Below are positions 49,402-64,000 of a stretch of DNA of 64,000 nt, piece after piece. The position numbers were made by a program, and so were the translations under genes. The first letter of the stretch is position 1, and the number at the start of each line of letters is the position of its first letter. Source of the stretch: Eriocheir sinensis (Eukaryota; Arthropoda; Malacostraca; Decapoda; Varunidae); NCBI RefSeq assembly GCF_024679095.1, contig NW_026111776.1, positions 817,549-881,548 on the forward strand, given 5' to 3'. The notes below the pieces were generated by a model. The model was given only the letters and a program-made list of their open reading frames with translations, was not told the DNA's origin and made no database searches.

Positions 49402-49644
49402 TGTTCAACTTTACGATTCTTGCTGTTTATTGCGTGTGTGTTTTGTTTGTTTGTTTTCAGATTAAGGTTTGAAATTAAAATTTGAGAGATTCAGATATGT
49501 TTTCTGGTGTTAACGAAAAGCTTCTGTCAGACATTCGTTATGACTTTATCATTGTGTTATTATATTGTTAGAAGATTCAAGGTCAAAAGATAGAAAGTTA
49601 GTTGTACGTGCACTTTATTATATATATGAAAAGAAAACGTTGTA

Positions 49645-49797
<153 letters not shown>

Positions 49798-49976
49798 AAC
49801 ACATATACATGACCACACATACACACACACACCCAGAAACATAAAGCGTGTGAGAAAAATAACTATGAATCCTTGTTTTTGATATATATATTTTTGAACT
49901 GTTAAATGTCACGTCAACTGGGAAAACATCCGCTTGGCATTATGATATAATAATTTGATCCTTTCTTGCTACATAT

Positions 49977-50708
<732 letters not shown>

Positions 50709-51560
50709 CTGCCATATTCTCTTTTTGCATAATGGTAAATAGACTCCCTGTAATCCTGTTGTTTGCGTCTTGGTTTGATGTCTCGTAAACTGTATGAGTA
50801 CCTGCTCATCTATGTTAAAGCCTGGGCAGTACTCATAGCCCTAGGAAGGTAATGGTTGATTGTAGTTGTGGCCGTGCCGGGTGGAGGTGTGGTGGTGGTT
50901 GAGATTAGGTTTCATCTATAAAGTTGTCGTTCTTCAAGTATTATCTTGTAATGGATGCTATTGTTTTTGACTGTATTTATAGTGAACACATCAGAAGTCA
51001 GTAAATCGTAATGATACAAGATCATGGAGTTTGATATTATATTCGAGAGACATTACTGTACTATTTGCTTCCATAGCTTTAAACCTTACATGTTACATAT
51101 ATATTTCTTTCCTCATAGTATTTGTAATTTATTTTATTAATAACAAGACTGGGACTTGGAAAAATGTATATGTAATTGCTTATGCTTTCATCTAACTGAT
51201 TGATATGAAAATATTTTTTTCTCTATATGATTGACTCGTTTTTCTACATTTCTTGTTTTTTACACCGTATTATTTTTTTTCCAGCGATCTATGCAAGTAT
51301 GGTTATAAACTACATTCATTGAGTCAAACAGTTTATTTATACTGGATATTATATACCTACTTGCTTTGTCATCCCCATATTTTCTTGAAACATTACTCCC
51401 AAGAGTTTTGTCATCAGATATATAGATTATTAATGAAATGTGACTGTCTCGATCCGTAGAGTTGTGTTAAATATGAAAATCATTTGTAATCATTCCACGC
51501 ACTTGGGAATAGGGAGGAAAATGAAAGTGATAGATGTGTAGATAGTTGTATTTAAAGAAA
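50709..51560. other. AT-rich spacer, no supported gene
   Basis: Apparently unique. A 68-codon frame at 51,253-51,459 begins at an ATG but has no recognisable domain. CCAG at 51,282 after a T run could be a splice acceptor by chance. Confidence 0.4.
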
Positions 51561-51900
51561 GATAGGTCGGTAGATAGATAGATGGATAATAGATAGATAG
51601 ATAGATAAACAGACATACACAGACAGACAGACACAGACAGAGAGACAAAGCATGAAAGATAAAAGAATCTGGAAAATAATGGTGAACGATGGGAGGTGAA
51701 CGAAGTTAGGAAGGAAGGAAGGAAGAGTGAGGAGACGCATCATAAGGAGGGGAAGATGGGATGACAGAGGGGAAGGAAGAAGGGAAGTGGACGTCGGCAA
51801 ATAGAACAGTGATGCAGGACGGGCGGCGGCGCAGTAGAATAGAATCGAGTCGGATACAAAACCAAGAAATGAAGATGGAGAAATTAAAGCAACCGACCAC
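51561..51900. repeat. GATA and CAGA arrays, then purine tract
   Basis: Degenerate GATA at 51,561-51,606, CAGA/GACA at 51,608-51,645, then purine-rich. No gene. Confidence 0.8.
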
Positions 51901-52720
51901 CACATGCCAGAGCTGAGAGAGGGACGGCAAGCAATTTTATTTCTACACATCATTTTTTTTCCATTTTGTTTCATCCTTCCTCCTCCGTTTCGTCATTTTT
52001 TATATACATTTTTCTTTAACCTTTTCTTCTTTTTCCTTTCTTTTTTTATTCTTTATCTAGTTATTTCTACAGGATATTGTTTCTTTCCCTTTTGTTTCAA
52101 CTTTACTCTGCAGTATCTACTTTTTTTATAGATTTTTTTCTTTTTCTTTTTTCTTTTCTACTTTTCTCTACACGATTTTGTTTTTCTCTTCCCCTTCAGT
52201 AGCTTTCTTTTTATATATAATATTTCTGTTTCTCTTGTTATCCCTTTTTTATTTTATTTTTTTCTCTCTTTATATCCTTATTTCTACGCATCTTTTTGTA
52301 TCTTCCCTTTTGTTATTTATTTTATATGCTTGTTATCAGATCCAGACTCCTTCCAGCCTCGCCCTTGTTATAAACTTTCTCTTTTCTTTTCTCCTTTTTT
52401 CTTTTTATATACCTTATTTCTACGCATCTTTTGATATCTTCCCTTTTGTTATTTATTTTATATGCGTGTTATCCAGATCCAGATTCCCCTCCAGCCTCGC
52501 CCTTATTTTAAACTTTCTCTTTTCCTTTTCCTTTCCTTTTTTTCTTTTTTATACACCTGTTTCAACACGACTTTTTTCTCTGTCCCTTTTGTTTCACCTT
52601 TTCTGTTCAGACATGTTCTTTTCATACATACTTTCCTTTCAACAGCTCATTATTTTGCCAGCCCTTCATTTCCAGCAGTTCAGCTTACACGCGCTTCTTA
52701 GCCCTCACAAAGGCTTCTAA
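51901..52720. repeat. T-rich block with 134-bp minisatellite
   Basis: CCTTTTGTTATTTATTTTATATGC recurs at 52,309 and 52,443 and CCAGCCTCGCCCTT(G/A)TT at about 52,353 and 52,488. Partial older copies extend to about 52,200 and 52,600. The 180-codon frame is compositional. Confidence 0.85.
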
Positions 52721-54128
52721 TATCTTGCCTTAGCCGGGAGAGTACTGAACGAGGCTTATTATTAATTACTTTTATGCCTGAATAGATGTTAATTATATTC
52801 TCGGGATGAGGGAACAAAATGGGTCGTCGACGGTGATGGTGGTGGTGGTGGTTGTGGTGATGGTGGTGCTGGATGTAATGTGCTTTTGGCAGTGTCGTGT
52901 TTACTAGGTTGCGCGTTGATGATGGTGGAGGGGAAACTGGAGGTGGATGGGAGGGAGTGGAAGGGAAAGTGGTGGTGGTGGAGGAGGAGTTTGGTGGAGA
53001 AAGTGATGGCTCAATTCGCGCGGTGGAGTGAAGGAGAAGTGTTTTGTGGGGTTAAGAAACGAATGACCTTGTCGGGTGATGGAGTGAGAGAGGGGAGTGA
53101 GAAGCGGAAGAGGAGGAGGAGGAGGGGGAGAAAGAGGAGGAAGCGAAGACGATGAAGAGGAGAAGGAGGAGACTGTAAAAAGCCTTGTGTGGTATATGTG
53201 GAAGAAAAAATAGTTGGGCTTTGGTGCGTGGTAGAGTTGTTGTTGTTGATGAAGGCGGTGGAGGTGGTGCTCCTTGTGGCGAAGGTAATGGGTAAGTTAT
53301 GTGGTGGGGAAATTAATGGTCGGGATACGAGGTTGAAAGGAATAATTTACTTGACTGATGGAGGAAAGACTGATTTTTCTTCGTGCTGGAGGAGAAAATA
53401 AGGATTACATTGTGTGACTGAGGGAGAACTAATGCATTTATCTGGGGGAGAGACGAATGGTGGCCTTTCTCTGCCCAAGGAAATGATAGTGGTGAAGAAA
53501 CGTAATGTGTGTAATTGGCAGCAGGAGAAGATTTATAAGCAACTGCGGATAGAAGGAGGAACAGGGTGAGAGAGGGGGTAAAGATAGGGGAATAATGATT
53601 GTAAATAGATTATTGTACAGGGAAGAGAGGAAGATGGGGTGGGAGGACGCGTAGACTGTGTAGAAGGGAGGTGAAGGGATAAATCGGGTTAGGAGAGGAA
53701 AGGGGAGAGGGGGAGAGGTATGAGAATGGACAAGAAGAAGAAGTGAGAAGAAATGTGCAAGAAAAATATAGGAGAAGAAGAGAAAGAAGGAAAGATAAAT
53801 GGAAGAGAAAACGGGGTTGAATAGATACGTGGAGATAAGACGACAAGAAATAGAAGTAGCAGTTTCAAAGTAGGAATAGACAGAAAGGATTGGAAAAGAT
53901 GTGAGAGAGAGAAGAGGGAAGGGACATCAGGAGGAAAAATAGCAATACAACAGGAAGACGACAGCAGCGAGTTCGAGGCTGGATAACCATTCTCCCCAAA
54001 CTACAATTATTCGATCACGCCTCTCGATTTAAAGGGAAGTCTCACAGCGATCAGTCTTGTTAATTGCGTCGTGAGTGAGTTGTCAGGTGAGGCGAGGAGA
54101 CGGCCAGTTGTGAGGACTTTCCTTTCGT
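52721..54128. other. GGT/GGA-rich polypurine block, no gene
   Basis: GGT triplets at 52,831-52,868, GGA-rich at 53,100-53,170, then GTGG- and GAGG-rich to 53,950 and a balanced end. The 91-codon frame at 52,880 looks signal-peptide-like only if a GTG start is accepted; rejected. Confidence 0.6.
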
Positions 54129-54780
<652 letters not shown>

Positions 54781-54879
54781 AGGAATAACTTGACTCTCGC
54801 GCCGGAACTTAAGGCGTCTCGGGAGCGGCGTGTTGCCTCCTGAAGCCTTTTATCACACCTAGATTTATCAGGTGATTAC

Positions 54880-56278
<1,399 letters not shown>

Positions 56279-56330
<52 letters not shown>

Positions 56331-56340
56331 ACACACACAC
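56279..56340. repeat. (AC)31 microsatellite
   Basis: AC array with one CC interruption. Confidence 0.95.
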
Positions 56341-56620
56341 GTACCTCATCCCTTCCTCCCTTCCCCTCTTATCCAACACACGCCTTACCCAACAGATCCA
56401 GACGCTTCGCCCATCACGGGAAACGCCGCGCCACAGTCCGCTACAAATTTTCTCTCCGAACTTTCTTCCACGTCCGGTAATAAATCATACGCAAGGCTTT
56501 CACTAAGTTTCCAGAAGTTGTTTTCCTACTGCGACAGATGAACGGCTTATCTTCTTATCTTCTTATTTCTCCCCTCCTTCTCTTTTTATTTTCCCTCTGG
56601 CCACGAACGGGAAGGCTGGC

Positions 56621-56676
56621 AGGGTAGGGGACGGACAGGGAAGGGTAGGGCCAGGGCAGGGGAGGGATAGGCAGGG
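56621..56676 (+). other. GGG-run cluster, G-quadruplex candidate
   Basis: Nine or more GGG/GGGG runs with loops of one to seven bases (AGGGTAGGGG, CAGGGAAGGGTAGGGCC, CAGGGGAGGG). Confidence 0.7.
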
Positions 56677-57671
56677 CGAGACGAGGCTGGATTTGAGTTT
56701 ATCTTCATTCATCTTCGTCTTATTTTATGTCGTCACCTTTAATCACCTCGATCACGCAGCGTCTTCATTCAGTTGACTAGATAAAGGACGCCCAGCTTTT
56801 AGAAAGGAAAATAATAATAAGATAGCAAACCCCCAAAAGAAATATGGATCCTTCATTGCCAGAAAGTAGTGGTTGGCATCTTAATTCAGTTCGGTATATA
56901 GATAAAGAGAACCGTAGAAAAATATTGCAATACCAAACAAAAGAGGAAATAAGAAATCTTCTGCTAGAGGAAGCGAACTGCAAAGAACAAACAAACATTA
57001 AACGTAATTGGTACAGGCAAAGGGGGTAGAAGCAATAGTTGAAATTCACTGTGAAGGGAGTTGTGGTCAGATTAAGCGTATAATCCCACACTTCAAAAAG
57101 CAAACAAAGAAAGCAATCACGAAATAAGGGGAGTAAATGGAGAAAGTTTAATTGTCGAAGGGCAGTAATGGAAATAATGAAGTTTTGGTTGAAGGAAGCA
57201 GCCACCCTACATTATAACTCGCACAGCAAACAAAAGGATAAATTAATCGAAGTTTTTTATACTGTCGAATTGAAACTACCACCATGAAGCTAGAGTTGAC
57301 GTAAGCATGAACACAACCCTTCTCGTTTCTCTTCACCTAACACCCCTATCCCCCCCAACACACACACCTGTCTCGTCCGGCCAGCGCTAATTAGTTTCGA
57401 GTACCTGTGTGTCGGGGCGTGGGACTGGTGGGTGGCTGCGAGGCGTCACTTAGGTTTCACAACGACGGCGTGACGGCACAGGGGACGGACGGCTGTCAGG
57501 AGGGGGAGTGAAGGGAAGGCAAGCGAGGCGGGTAAGGACGCAGTGGGGAAACATGATGGGCTGTGGGGATGGGACATGGTTGATGGGGTAGACTGAAGGG
57601 GAAATGGTGGGCAATAAGAAAGACATGTATTAGAGATGAAGAGGTGAAGGAGTAAACAAAAGGCAATGATA
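56677..57671. other. balanced spacer, no supported gene
   Basis: A 61-codon ATG frame at 56,844-57,029 is hydrophilic and has no recognised domain. The remainder, including a GC-rich piece near 57,370-57,530, shows nothing. Confidence 0.4.
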
Positions 57672-57955
57672 CGTAAATAGAAGGGGATGGAAGGAAGAAT
57701 AAGTTTGGCGTCAGGAAGAAGTAAATAAGAAAAGTTAGAAAAAAAATTATAAAAGAAAGTAAAAATGAAAATCTGGGCAAGGAAAGGTCGAAAAAACTAG
57801 CAAAAATTTAAACGTAAATAGAAGGGGATGGAAGGAAGAATAAGTTTGATGTCAGGAAGAAGTAAATAAGAAAAGTTAGAAAAAAATAATTAATAAGAGA
57901 TAGTAAAAATGAAAAGCTGGGCAAGGAAAGGTAGAAAAACTAGCAAAAAGAAACA
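57672..57955. repeat. 141-bp tandem duplication, 2 copies
   Basis: CGTAAATAGAAGGGGATGGA begins both copies, at 57,672 and 57,813. They are very similar (for example GGCGTCAGG against GATGTCAGG), so the duplication is recent. Confidence 0.95.
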
Positions 57956-58379
57956 AAAAACGAAAATATAAAAGTAGATTCGAAAAGAAGAGGAAAACAA
58001 AGAAGAGCAGAAAGGACAAATAGAAGAAAGCAAAGGCGTATAAAAAAAAAAGAGAGGAAAATATATAGCATAAAGATAAGACGTAAAATAATAGGAGACA
58101 AGTGAGAGGCAGGGAGGCGCAGGTGAAGGGTATAGGGGAACAGAGGAGAGGGAAAGTACCTGGCTGCCTCTCTCCTCATAAAACACCTGTACGTGCCTTG
58201 GTTTTCTATTACCCGGATGTTCTTGTTTCCCCGCCTCCTCTTATCACCCAACACGTCCCGTGAGAGTCCTGCCGTCCTTCTCTCACTACCTGCGCACGTG
58301 TCATTTTCCCTGTTGTTTTTATATCTCTTTTCTTAACCTACTTTGCTGTTTTAGTGTTTTTTTCCTCGCCATAAAGTAA
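57956..58379. other. purine-rich then balanced spacer
   Basis: A-rich to 58,140, then ordinary sequence. Nothing recognised. Confidence 0.4.
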
Positions 58380-60150
58380 GTCCTCTTTGTTTCGCTATTT
58401 TTTTTCTGGTACTTCTTTCTCTGCCAATTTTCTATGTTGTTTTCCCTCTTTTTCTGCCCCTTCGCGTTCGTGTCCTTTTCTCTGGTGCTGTTTTTCATTC
58501 TCTTTTCTTATCCTTCTTTGCTGTTTTCGTGTTTATTTTGCTTCTTCATTAATTTTATTTTGTTTTTCTCGCTATTACTTTGTCCCTTGGTCTGTTTTAT
58601 GTTGCTATTCTATGTTGTTTTTCCTGCTTTCTTGCACTTTTGCGGTCGTGTTCCTCCTTTCTCTCCACCAAAATACCTCTTTCTTCCACTGTATCATCTC
58701 CTTCATCAATCTGTTCCCTTCTCTTTCGCTTCCCTTTTCCTCCTCACTCCTTTCGTCTTCCTCTTCTTCCCTCTTTTTTTTTCCTTCTCCTTTTTCTTCC
58801 ACACAGTTGTTCGTCTACTCAGCTTTCCCTCTCCTTCTTCGTCCTTGGGTGTAACGGCCCCACCTTTTCCAGTCTACAGCTTTTCTTCACTATCCTTCTT
58901 TCCATTTCCAGTAACCTCACTAATTATCCCCCTTCCTTTTCATCGTTTTTTCTTGTTTGTTCCTACTTGAAGCTTCTTTATATCCCTTTTCTAGCTATTT
59001 TATTTTTCCCTTTTGCTTTCCGAATGTCGTATGTTCTTGCACCGTTCCCCTTTCAGATTTAATTTTAGTTTCTTTATCAATATTGGCATTGCTTCCTTTC
59101 CTCGTCTTTTTCTTCACTCTCCTTCTATTTTTCCTCCTTATTCTTCGTTCATGCAGTTAGATTTCGTTCCTTTCTCTTCCTTTTCATTCCTTTATGTTCC
59201 CTTCGCTTCTCTTCATTTCCCTACCCGTCACATCCCATTGCGTCCCGTCACTTCCCATCCCATTCTGTTCTATCTCTCCCAGTCACTTCGCTTAACCCTC
59301 CATCCTTGTTCTTCTTTCATGCAGTTAAATTTAGTTCCTTTCTCTTCCTTTACATTCCTTTACGTTCCCTTCGCTTCTCTTCATTTCCCTACCCGTCACA
59401 TCCCATTGCGTCCCGTCACTTCCCATCCCATTCTGTTCTATCTCTCCCTATCACTTCGCTTAACCCTCCATCCTTCAGGCTCTCCCTCCTGAACCCGAGA
59501 TCTTTACATTCTGCATCTTAATCCAATTACTCTTCGTGTCCCTTTTCCGGAGACCCTTGTTCTTCCTTTTCCCTTGCCCGCGCTATCTTCAGCATCTCAT
59601 ATCTTTTTCGTTTTAGGATTTGCTACTAAGAATTTTTTTTTTTTACCAACTTCGTCTTCTGGTGCTCTGTTCATTCATTTTCCATCTTCTTCATTTTCCT
59701 CTGTCTTCTATTATTGCCTCTTCCTGTCTTCTTCCAGCCACACCTTCCTTTTCCTCCACTCCCCTTCTTCCTTCTTTTTTTCCTCTTCTTCCTTCTCCTC
59801 CTCATCCTCCTCCTCCTACTTCAATTCATTCTTCTACTATAAACTTATCCGGTCGTTTAGGTTTTACCCACCATTATTCCTCCATATTAACATCATTATT
59901 CAATCTGTTTCCCTTCTCTCTCGCCTCCCTTTTCCTCCTCAATCCTTTCGTCTTTCTCTTCTTTCCCTTTTTTCCTCCTCCTCCTCCTCCTCCTCCTCTT
60001 TCTTCTACAGAGTTGCTCGTCTGGTTCACTTCCCAACTCCTTCTCCTTCCTACTTATTGGTTTCATGCATCTGTTTCCCTCCTCCTTCTCTTCCTCCTCT
60101 TCTTCTTTCTCCTTCTCTTAGTACCTTCCTCCATCTCTTCCTCCCTTTAC
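58380..60150. repeat. polypyrimidine block with higher-order duplication
   Basis: The segment 58,702-58,830 (ATCTGTTCCCTTCTCTTTCGC, CCTTTTCCTCCTCA, CCTTTCGTCTTCCTCTTC, CAGTTGTTCGTCT) recurs diverged at about 59,899-60,030, offset about 1.2 kb. CTATGTTGTTTT(T)CC is also repeated at 58,432 and 58,610. Long Ser/Phe/Leu frames are compositional. Confidence 0.7.
59138..59474. repeat. 168-bp tandem duplication, 2 copies
   Basis: CATGCAGTTA at 59,150 and 59,318, with CCCTACCCGTCACATCCCAT and CATTCTGTTCTATCTCTCCC in each. Few differences between copies. Confidence 0.95.
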
Positions 60151-60507
60151 CACTAATCACTGTCTTTCTTTCTGTCTGTCTGTCTGTCTGCGTTTGTGTG
60201 TGTCTGCCTCTGTCTCTCTCTCTCCATATCTCTCCTCTCTCTCCACCTCTCTCTCACCCCCTCTCTCCCTCCCACTAATACCTCCTTCCATTCCCATCAT
60301 ATCCCATTCATTCCTGCTCCTATTATCCCATTCCCGCTCCTTTTCTTTAACCTTCACCGTCTCCCCCATTAGCCAGCCTCCGCCCAAGAGCCGTTCACCG
60401 AAGGTTATGGCGAAAATGGAATAAGTAGATGGTTTAATAAGGGTCTTGCGTGTCCTATGATCGCTCCCAACGACTCCTCTGATGGAAGCTAAAGGGAGCG
60501 AGGTGAA
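60151..60507. other. pyrimidine-rich to balanced spacer
   Basis: Short CTGT run at 60,171-60,190 and CT-rich stretch to 60,260; the rest is unremarkable. Confidence 0.5.
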
Positions 60508-60560
60508 GGGAATGCCAGGGAAAGGAAGGGAAGGGAAAGGAAGGGGAGGGAAGGGAAGGG
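60508..60560 (+). other. GGGAA-run cluster, G-quadruplex candidate
   Basis: Eight GGG/GGGG runs separated by one to seven bases within a purine tract. Confidence 0.65.
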
Positions 60561-62043
<1,483 letters not shown>

Positions 62044-62589
62044 TTGAGACGCCGTGGGGTCAGGTCACGCTCGGGTTCGCTCCGTGATATTGGACACTGT
62101 GTGGAAGCAGAACGATATTTCTTCTTATCCTCCACACGTTGGGATTACCATCGCTTCCTGGGAGCTGTGCAGTGGACAAGTAGCGCACAGGAAGTACTGT
62201 GTGTGTGTGTGTGTGTGTGTGCCCTTACACAACCTTGGAAACTCGCCCCTCTGTGCTCCATTGCCCTCACGCGGGACGGAGCCTGTGGACAGTGAAGTGT
62301 TTAGTGGCGCAAGAACGACCACCAACGAGCGAAAAAATTAGCTTCCGAGATCTGTGAAACATTCTTTCTATCAAAGTGTTCAAGCGTGTGGAAAAACTAC
62401 ACAATAGTGAACAGTGAGAGGCAACTCCACGAAACACGCTGACCTCACCTCGCCCAGAGCTGTAAATCCCCTGGGACAGGGCCCCTCGGAAACAGGCCGC
62501 GCCCGCCCCTCGCATTCCAATTCGAGATTAGAGACACCCCCATCCCACCCTGACCTGACCTCTCGTGCGCATCGACCCACACCACCATC
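62044..62589 (+). promoter_or_regulatory. LINE 5' leader, presumed internal promoter region
   Basis: About 545 bp of GC- and CpG-rich sequence before ORF1, with a short (GT)10 near 62,199-62,221. LINEs of this type normally carry their promoter in the leader; no specific box was recognised. The small frames here are shadows. Confidence 0.5.
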
Positions 62590-63858
62590 ATGGCCTCCCT
62601 CACTCTCACTGAGGCCCCCCACCAGCATCAGCAAATTGCCTGGGCAGGACAGTCAGGCTATCCTGGGGCAAAATATTGCTGTGTGTGCAGCTACTCTGTC
62701 CGTGTGAAGCCCTCCACGGCCTGCAGCCAGCCAGACTGTCCAAACCTGGCCTGCGCAGACTGCTTCAATGAAGGCCCTTTCTGCTGCTCCACGACTGAGG
62801 GACTGAGGCGAGCAGCCGGCATTCCTCACCCCGTCACCTACGCGGCCGCTGAAGATACACCGCCCAGCACGCCAGCAGCCCCCCAGCCCGACCCGCTCGC
62901 CCCACAACCACCAATTGAAACGGAGGACAGCGCCGTCAGGGAGGATCTTCTCTCCAACCCGCCTGAAGGCCTTGTTGACATCATTCTCCGACTAAGGAAT
63001 GAGGTACACGGCCTTAAGTGCATTGTGGAGACATATCGGGCGCGGAGTGAAAGAACGAGGAAACAAAGAGAAGCCTTGGTTGAAACCGTCAGCTCCATGG
63101 ACTCCCTGGCACAAGCTGAACAGGAAACCCCCATCCCTCCCCCCACCACACAAGCCACAAGTGCCCTGCCAAGTAAAATTGACCAGGACTGGCAGGAGGT
63201 GTGCTCCTCCCACCCCAGGTGGCGCGGCTGGTGGGAATCAGGGAAGCCTAGAGCACTGAGGAAGGTGACTCACGACCCCCCAGAAGACGCCGAGACAGCC
63301 CCACCCCCTCGCCGCCGGCCGGGCCAACCCACCCAGGCCACACAGACCCCCCCGCCCTCTGTCAGAAACAGAAACCCCCCCTCTCCCAGCCGATCCACTC
63401 CTCCTACCCCCTCCCGTCCTCCCCGCCACCATCACCACTACAACCGAGGACGCGGAGACACACCACGGCACACACACCATCGCCCCCAACCCCTCTGGAC
63501 TCAGGCCTCACCACCCTTCTGTGGCAGGTGCCGTCAGCGCGGCCACACAGTTAATCACTGCTCTGAGACCATCTGCGACTTCTGTGGCCGACGTGGGCAC
63601 CTCGCTGACCAGTGTCGCAAGAGGCAGGCAGAAGCAAAGCGAAGTCTAGAGTGTGCGTATTGCCAGCGGCGAGGACACACCGATGACGAGTGTTACGCTC
63701 GAGCCGCCGACATCAGACAGGAACGACTGCTTCGAGCAATCCTGTCTGAACACCAGCCACCCATCACCCAGCCTGCTCCCTACCAGCAAGCGGTGCACGC
63801 CCCGCCCTACCCATCCTGGCCTCATCCCCCGCACACTCCCCTTCCGCTGATCCGATAA
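62590..63858 (+). CDS. LINE ORF1 nucleic-acid-binding (Gag-like) protein
   Basis: The 422-residue product is expected to bind the element RNA and form the ribonucleoprotein used in retrotransposition. Residues 30-66 form a cysteine cluster (CCVC, C45, C50, CADC, CC at 65-66) resembling a zinc finger of PHD/RING type. Residues 126-178 are leucine- and charge-rich and look like a coiled coil for multimerisation. Residues 180-310 are Pro/Arg/His-rich and disordered. Three CCHC zinc knuckles of exact form CX2CX4HX4C lie at residues 311-324, 329-342 and 355-368. The start ATG (CACCATCATGGCC) has a good context. The frame is intact, suggesting a fairly young copy. The order coiled coil, basic linker, CCHC knuckles fits ORF1 of Jockey/I-group elements. 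Assignment to a clade would need the reverse transcriptase. Confidence 0.85.
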   Translation: MASLTLTEAPHQHQQIAWAGQSGYPGAKYCCVCSYSVRVKPSTACSQPDCPNLACADCFNEGPFCCSTTEGLRRAAGIPHPVTYAAAEDTPPSTPAAPQPDPLAPQPPIETEDSAVREDLLSNPPEGLVDIILRLRNEVHGLKCIVETYRARSERTRKQREALVETVSSMDSLAQAEQETPIPPPTTQATSALPSKIDQDWQEVCSSHPRWRGWWESGKPRALRKVTHDPPEDAETAPPPRRRPGQPTQATQTPPPSVRNRNPPSPSRSTPPTPSRPPRHHHHYNRGRGDTPRHTHHRPQPLWTQASPPFCGRCRQRGHTVNHCSETICDFCGRRGHLADQCRKRQAEAKRSLECAYCQRRGHTDDECYARAADIRQERLLRAILSEHQPPITQPAPYQQAVHAPPYPSWPHPPHTPLPLIR

Positions 63859-63861
63859 GGC

Positions 63862-64000
63862 GATACGGACACCAGCGGCCTCAAGATTCTGTCCGCCAAC
63901 GTACGAGGCTTTAGGACCAACATCGTGGGCTGACACACGCCTTTGTCCTCAAGCACCACATCGACATAGTGGTGACAGTGGAGACCTTCCTGGACGACAC
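63862..64000 (+). pseudogene. LINE ORF2 start: endonuclease domain, frameshifted and cut by the window end
   Basis: Three bases after the ORF1 stop, in the same frame, comes DTDTSGLKILSANVRGF, the usual first strand of an exonuclease-endonuclease-phosphatase fold with its N-x-R-G motif. The frame stops at TGA 63,931. One frame over, from 63,930, it continues THAFVLKHHIDIVVTVETFL, which has the D-I-V-V-x-V-E-T-(F/W)-L motif with the metal-binding glutamate. A single-base indel near 63,920-63,930 therefore separates the two motifs. No ATG is present between the ORF1 stop and this domain, so ORF2 may be translated by reinitiation or stop readthrough. The domain is the nickase for target-primed reverse transcription. 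Confidence 0.75.

Larger units (their letters stand above)
62044..64000 (+). mobile_element. non-LTR retrotransposon (LINE), 5' part
   Basis: A GC-rich leader, an ORF1 with zinc knuckles and the first part of an apurinic-type endonuclease domain follow in the order usual for two-ORF LINEs of the Jockey/CR1/I type. The reverse transcriptase and the 3' end lie beyond the window. Composition changes sharply from the GA array on the left. The exact 5' boundary is inferred from that change; no target duplication can be tested without the 3' end. Confidence 0.85.

Noticed and set aside
51253..51459. 68-codon ATG frame in AT-rich DNA
   Set aside because: No domain, no codon or splice support; frames this long occur by chance.
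52880..53155. 91-codon frame with a signal-peptide-like start
   Set aside because: The start is GTG, not ATG; the rest is Arg/Lys-rich translation of GGA repeats.
62653..63489. Antisense open frames of 73-106 codons over the LINE ORF1
   Set aside because: Shadows of the GC-rich ORF1, which has clear zinc-knuckle motifs in its own frame.

Overview
The window looks like repeat-dominated intergenic DNA from an animal nuclear genome. I infer a decapod crustacean, probably a crab, for three reasons: the extreme density of long (GA)n, (CA)n and (CCT)n arrays; several short dispersed elements whose sequence I associate with crab genomes; and a non-LTR retrotransposon ORF1 and endonuclease start at the right edge of a type I associate with the same group. 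The species call is from memory, not from a search. No tRNA, rRNA, prokaryotic operon or CRISPR array was seen.

Layout. 1-24 kb is almost entirely kilobase-scale polypyrimidine or polypurine DNA on one strand. It is built from degenerate minisatellites (periods 88, 115, 135, 142, 118 and 134 bp) and pure dinucleotide arrays, including one GA tract of about 268 bp and a 2-kb array of a 142-bp unit. 24-38 kb is a mosaic of more ordinary sequence holding small transposable elements: a hAT-like MITE with 8-bp target duplication (24,736-24,929), a foldback element (29,685-29,939), a hairpin element (35,792-35,924), a SINE-like poly(A)-tailed repeat (35,577), a piggyBac-like end (32,459), and two dispersed families each present more than once in the window. 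A CpG-rich 39-bp repeat next to ATGAAG and a strong splice donor (25,360) may be a promoter and first exon. 39.7-41.3 kb is a tandem segmental duplication.

The one candidate host gene lies at 43.87-47.62 kb on the plus strand. A splice acceptor is followed by a start codon and a clear signal peptide. After it come four nested tandem-repeat modules of coding character: a 210-bp unit, a 165-bp unit rich in N-glycosylation sequons, a VTEEK/PVV-type segment and about 26 copies of a 30-bp unit encoding ERVIEQNAPQ. A cysteine-rich open frame closes it. The frame is broken many times, mostly by one-base differences in homopolymer runs, so it is either a decayed gene or an intact repetitive secreted glycoprotein gene damaged by assembly errors. 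I do not recognise the family.

48-62 kb returns to microsatellites, minisatellites and purine/pyrimidine blocks. The right edge (62,044-64,000) is the 5' part of a LINE: a GC-rich leader, an ORF1 with an N-terminal cysteine cluster, a coiled coil and three CCHC zinc knuckles, then the start of an endonuclease domain in the same frame after the ORF1 stop, with a one-base frameshift 72 bases into it. Apart from ORF1 and the repetitive gene, all long open frames are translations of simple repeats (Ser-Leu, Arg-Glu, Thr-His, Cys-Val) and are not genes.
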